This document shows, one piece after another, positions 61,723-64,000 of a stretch of DNA of 64,000 nt. Source of the stretch: G965276765 sp965276765 (GTDB lineage Bacteria; Actinomycetota; Acidimicrobiia; Acidimicrobiales; Palsa-688); contig OZ255627.1 in the NCBI GenBank assembly GCA_965276765.1, positions 1,550,001 through 1,614,000 of the forward strand. The letters are read 5' to 3'. The notes under the pieces are model-generated. The model was not told where the DNA came from. It ran no database searches and saw only the letters and a program-made list of their open reading frames with translations. The translations under genes were made by a program, and so were the position numbers. Numbering within the stretch: position 1 is the first letter of the stretch; every line of letters starts with the position of its first letter.

Positions 61723-62677
61723 GGCCCAGAGTGTGCACGACGTCCCACGTCTCGGTGGCCCGGACGCCGGGCATGGTCCGTAGCTCGTCGACGAGGTCCA
61801 CGAGCCGGGAGCGGGACCTCCCGGTCACAAAGCTGAGGATGTCATAGCGGCCGGCGGTGAGCGCGACGATCGTCACCTCCGGTAGCGCGCACAGTTTCTC
61901 GGAGACCGATCTCGCCGCCCCACTCGTCAGCTCTACTCCAACGAACGCCCACGCCCTCACCACCCCGGTGAGGAACGGGTCGCTCTGACCGGCGATGCGA
62001 AGCAGGCCGATGCTCTCCAGGCGACGCAACCGCACCCGTACCGTTCCCTCGGAGACTTCCAGCTGGCGGCCGATCTCCCGGTTGGACTGCCGGCCGTCAG
62101 CCACCACGGCCTCGATGAGCGCTCGGTCCAGGTCGTCGAGCTCGAGCGCAGGAGAAGGGAAGTTGAGGGCTCGAGGCCGCACCGGCAGCCGGGCGAACTG
62201 CGTCGTGTACTTGCGTGTCTCCAGCGTCACGTTAAGCCGCAGCCGACGCACGCCTTTCACCACCTTGAAACGCTCGGATATGAATTCGACCGCCTCGTCA
62301 CTGTTGGCGAGGAGCACGTGGACGAGCAGGTCGACGGACCCGAAAACCACATGCACGGCGTGCACGCCTTCGAGCCGGGCCAGCTCCTCGCCGACCGATC
62401 TCACCGACTGGTCGCCAACATCGACCTCGACCTCGAACCAGGCATCCCAGCGATAGCCGGCCGCTTGCCAATCCAGGGTCGCGGTGACGCCCACGATTCG
62501 TCGGTCGAACAGCGACCGGATTCGCGCCGCCACGGTCGCCTCGGTCAACCCGATCTCGCCTGCAAGAGCCCGGTTGCTCATCCTCCCGTCTTGGCTCAAC
62601 AGCTCGACGAGTCGCACGTCTGCGTCGTCGAGCCCGGCGCGGGTGCGCCTCGAACGGCTCGGCCCGCCCGTGACCAT
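61694..62677 (-). CDS. Double-domain Lrp/AsnC-family transcriptional regulator
   Basis: A 327-residue protein with two Lrp/AsnC units. HTH 1: DDADVRLVELLSQDGRMSNR, then GLTEATVAARIRSLF; HTH 2: DDLDRALIEAVVADGRQSNR, then EVSEGTVRVRLRRLESIG. Each is followed by a ligand-binding RAM-like domain, the second with FVGVELTSGAARSVSEKLCA. Its ATG overlaps the acyl-CoA dehydrogenase stop by 1 nt (TGATG). Likely controls the acyl-CoA genes around it. Confidence 0.9.
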   Translation of the reverse strand: MVTGGPSRSRRTRAGLDDADVRLVELLSQDGRMSNRALAGEIGLTEATVAARIRSLFDRRIVGVTATLDWQAAGYRWDAWFEVEVDVGDQSVRSVGEELARLEGVHAVHVVFGSVDLLVHVLLANSDEAVEFISERFKVVKGVRRLRLNVTLETRKYTTQFARLPVRPRALNFPSPALELDDLDRALIEAVVADGRQSNREIGRQLEVSEGTVRVRLRRLESIGLLRIAGQSDPFLTGVVRAWAFVGVELTSGAARSVSEKLCALPEVTIVALTAGRYDILSFVTGRSRSRLVDLVDELRTMPGVRATETWDVVHTLGLNYHWARLL

Positions 62678-63894
62678 CAGTGCGATCGCGGCAAGCCGAG
62701 CACGTGCTCGGCCACGTAGGCGAGGATGAGCTCCTGGCTGATCGGCGCGAGCTGTGGCAGACGCGCCTCTCGGAAATAGCGCTCGACGTGGTACTCGACG
62801 GCATAGCCGTAGCCACCGTGTGTCTGTACGGCCCGGTCGGCGGCGAAGAAACCGGCCTCGGCGGCCAGGTACTTGGCCAGGTTGGCTTCCTCGGCGCACG
62901 GCAAGCCTGCGTCCAGCAGGCGGGCGGCTTCGGCAACCATGAGACCGGCCGCCCGGAGCCTGGCATGGGCCTCGGCGAGTGGAAAGGCGATGCCTTGGTT
63001 CTTTCCGATGGGCCGGTCGAAGACCACGCGCTCGTTGGCGTACGCCACGGCCCGGCGAAGCGCGGCCCGACCGATGCCGACCGCCTCGGCCGCGACAAGG
63101 ATGCGCTCGGCATTCAGCCCGTCGAGGAGATACCGGAAGCCGCTTCCTTCCTCTCCGACTCGATCCGAGAGCGGCACGACCACATCGTCATACCTGGTCT
63201 CACACGACGCCACGGCGTTGCGTCCCATCTTCGGAATCGGCGCGGCGTCCACTCCTGAGGCGTGACGGTCAACCAGAAAGAGCGTCATCCCTTCGATCGG
63301 CCTTCGGCATTCGGCCAAGGGCGTCGTGCGGGTGAGCAGCAGGATCCGGTCGGCTTCGAGCGCCTTCGACGTCCAGACCTTGCGACCGTTGATCGTGTAC
63401 CGATCACCGTCGCGCACGGCGCGGGTCGTGATCTTCGTGGTGTCGGTGCCGGCGTCCGGCTCCGTGACGCCGAAAGCGACGTGGAGGGAACCGTCAGCGA
63501 CCGAGGGCAGGAACCGCTCCTTCATCTCTTCGGAGCCGTGAACAACGACCGGGTGCATGCCGAAAATGGAGAGGTGCACCGACGAGGCTCCGTTCATGCA
63601 CGCGCCAGAGGCAGCAACCTCTTCGAGCACGGCCGCGGCCGCGCCGATGCCCTGACCGCCCCCGCCGAAACGCTCGGGGATGGCGATTCCGATCCAGCCG
63701 CCGGCTGCCATTGCGGAGTAGAACTCGCCGGGGAAGCGACGGTCCTGATCGCAGCTCGACCAATAGTCGTCGTCGAACCGCCGGCAGACGTTGGCGACGG
63801 CCTCACGGATCTCGCCCAGGTCGACGGCGTCAGGGCTTCCCGACGGCTCCCGCGCATCGCCTGGCGGACTTGTCGATTGCCTGCTTTCGCTCAT
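62677..63894 (-). CDS. Acyl-CoA dehydrogenase
   Basis: A 405-residue FAD enzyme of beta-oxidation type (ATG 63894; ATG 63903 and 63945 are in-frame alternatives). FAD/substrate motifs: GVTEPDAGTDTTKITTRA and KVWTSKALEADRIL; the C-terminal QTHGGYGYAVEYHVERYFRE with the catalytic Glu region of the family. RPIGKNQGIAFPLAEAHARL is also conserved. Transcribed with the Lrp-like regulator. With the CoA ligase and LLM enzyme it suggests degradation of an alicyclic or branched acid (inference). Confidence 0.92.
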   Translation of the reverse strand: MSESRQSTSPPGDAREPSGSPDAVDLGEIREAVANVCRRFDDDYWSSCDQDRRFPGEFYSAMAAGGWIGIAIPERFGGGGQGIGAAAAVLEEVAASGACMNGASSVHLSIFGMHPVVVHGSEEMKERFLPSVADGSLHVAFGVTEPDAGTDTTKITTRAVRDGDRYTINGRKVWTSKALEADRILLLTRTTPLAECRRPIEGMTLFLVDRHASGVDAAPIPKMGRNAVASCETRYDDVVVPLSDRVGEEGSGFRYLLDGLNAERILVAAEAVGIGRAALRRAVAYANERVVFDRPIGKNQGIAFPLAEAHARLRAAGLMVAEAARLLDAGLPCAEEANLAKYLAAEAGFFAADRAVQTHGGYGYAVEYHVERYFREARLPQLAPISQELILAYVAEHVLGLPRSH

Positions 63895-63949
63895 TGTCTC
63901 CATTCCTTCCTGATGGACCGACCACGTCGGCGAGGTGTCGGTCATGGTG

Positions 63950-63989
63950 CGCTCAGCGGCCTTTCCAGACGCTCAGCGGCCTTTCCAGA
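63950..63989. repeat. Perfect 20-nt tandem duplication
   Basis: The unit CGCTCAGCGGCCTTTCCAGA occurs twice head to tail at the right edge, upstream of the acyl-CoA dehydrogenase. It may belong to the end of a gene outside the window. Confidence 0.85.
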
Positions 63990-64000
63990 CGCCGGGTCGC

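Overview
This is a 64-kb, very GC-rich window with dense coding, many GTG and some TTG starts, and long chains of genes joined by 4-nt GTGA/ATGA overlaps. Together with a furA-katG pair, an ANTAR regulator, DUF1259 and DUF72 proteins and CUT1 sugar ABC systems, this points to a free-living actinobacterium. An Acidimicrobiia-like or related soil lineage is possible, but I cannot fix the class from sequence alone. I see no rRNA, tRNA, CRISPR, transposase or phage gene.

Layout. (1) 1-4.4 kb: an oligopeptide-type ABC importer (binding protein, two permeases, the last cut by the window edge) divergent from a double-domain Lrp-like regulator. (2) 4.4-6.2 kb: an aldo/keto reductase that looks damaged, divergent from a TetR regulator with an inverted repeat between them. 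(3) 6.3-10.6 kb: a seven-gene Mrp cation/proton antiporter operon (E-F-G-MbhD-MbhE/B-C-D) that lacks a full-length MrpA. (4) 10.7-18.0 kb: housekeeping and stress genes (DUF72, SDR, GH15 glucosidase, GAF-ANTAR regulator, DUF1259 Tat protein). (5) 18.0-20.8 kb: furA-katG. (6) 20.8-41.6 kb: two divergent operons for sugar-acid catabolism. The minus-strand arm has a lactonase, GntR regulator, UxaA split into two genes, aldehyde dehydrogenase, IlvD/Edd dehydratase, mandelate-racemase-type dehydratase and DapA-family lyase. The plus-strand arm has a complete CUT1 sugar ABC transporter, a DgoD-like dehydratase, an SDR, a 2-hydroxyacid dehydrogenase, a secreted GH2 glycosidase and an Ldh_2 dehydrogenase. 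(7) 41.7-58.7 kb: a peptidoglycan/amino-sugar salvage island (nagB, murQ, NlpC/P60, CHAP-PKD wall hydrolase, GH3, second CUT1 importer without ATPase, class-A-like serine hydrolase, Ala-Glu epimerase, BadF-type sugar kinase, class-C-like serine hydrolase, RpiR regulator, nagA). (8) 58.9-64 kb: LLM flavin oxidoreductase, a frameshifted acyl-CoA synthetase, a second double-domain Lrp regulator and an acyl-CoA dehydrogenase.

How the parts fit. Region 6 reads as extracellular release of a sugar, ABC import, oxidation to a lactone, opening to the aldonate, dehydration to a 2-keto-3-deoxy acid and conversion to a central metabolite, i.e. a non-phosphorylative Weimberg/Entner-Doudoroff-type route. 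Region 7 reads as a self-contained system for harvesting cell-wall fragments: secreted enzymes cut wall material, an ABC importer rather than a PTS brings in amino sugars or muropeptides, a BadF kinase phosphorylates them, MurQ removes lactate, NagA and NagB take GlcNAc-6P to fructose-6P, and serine hydrolases plus an epimerase process the peptide. Short AT-rich palindromes over the promoters of region 7 are candidate operators for its RpiR regulator. These pathway readings are inferences from family membership and gene order.
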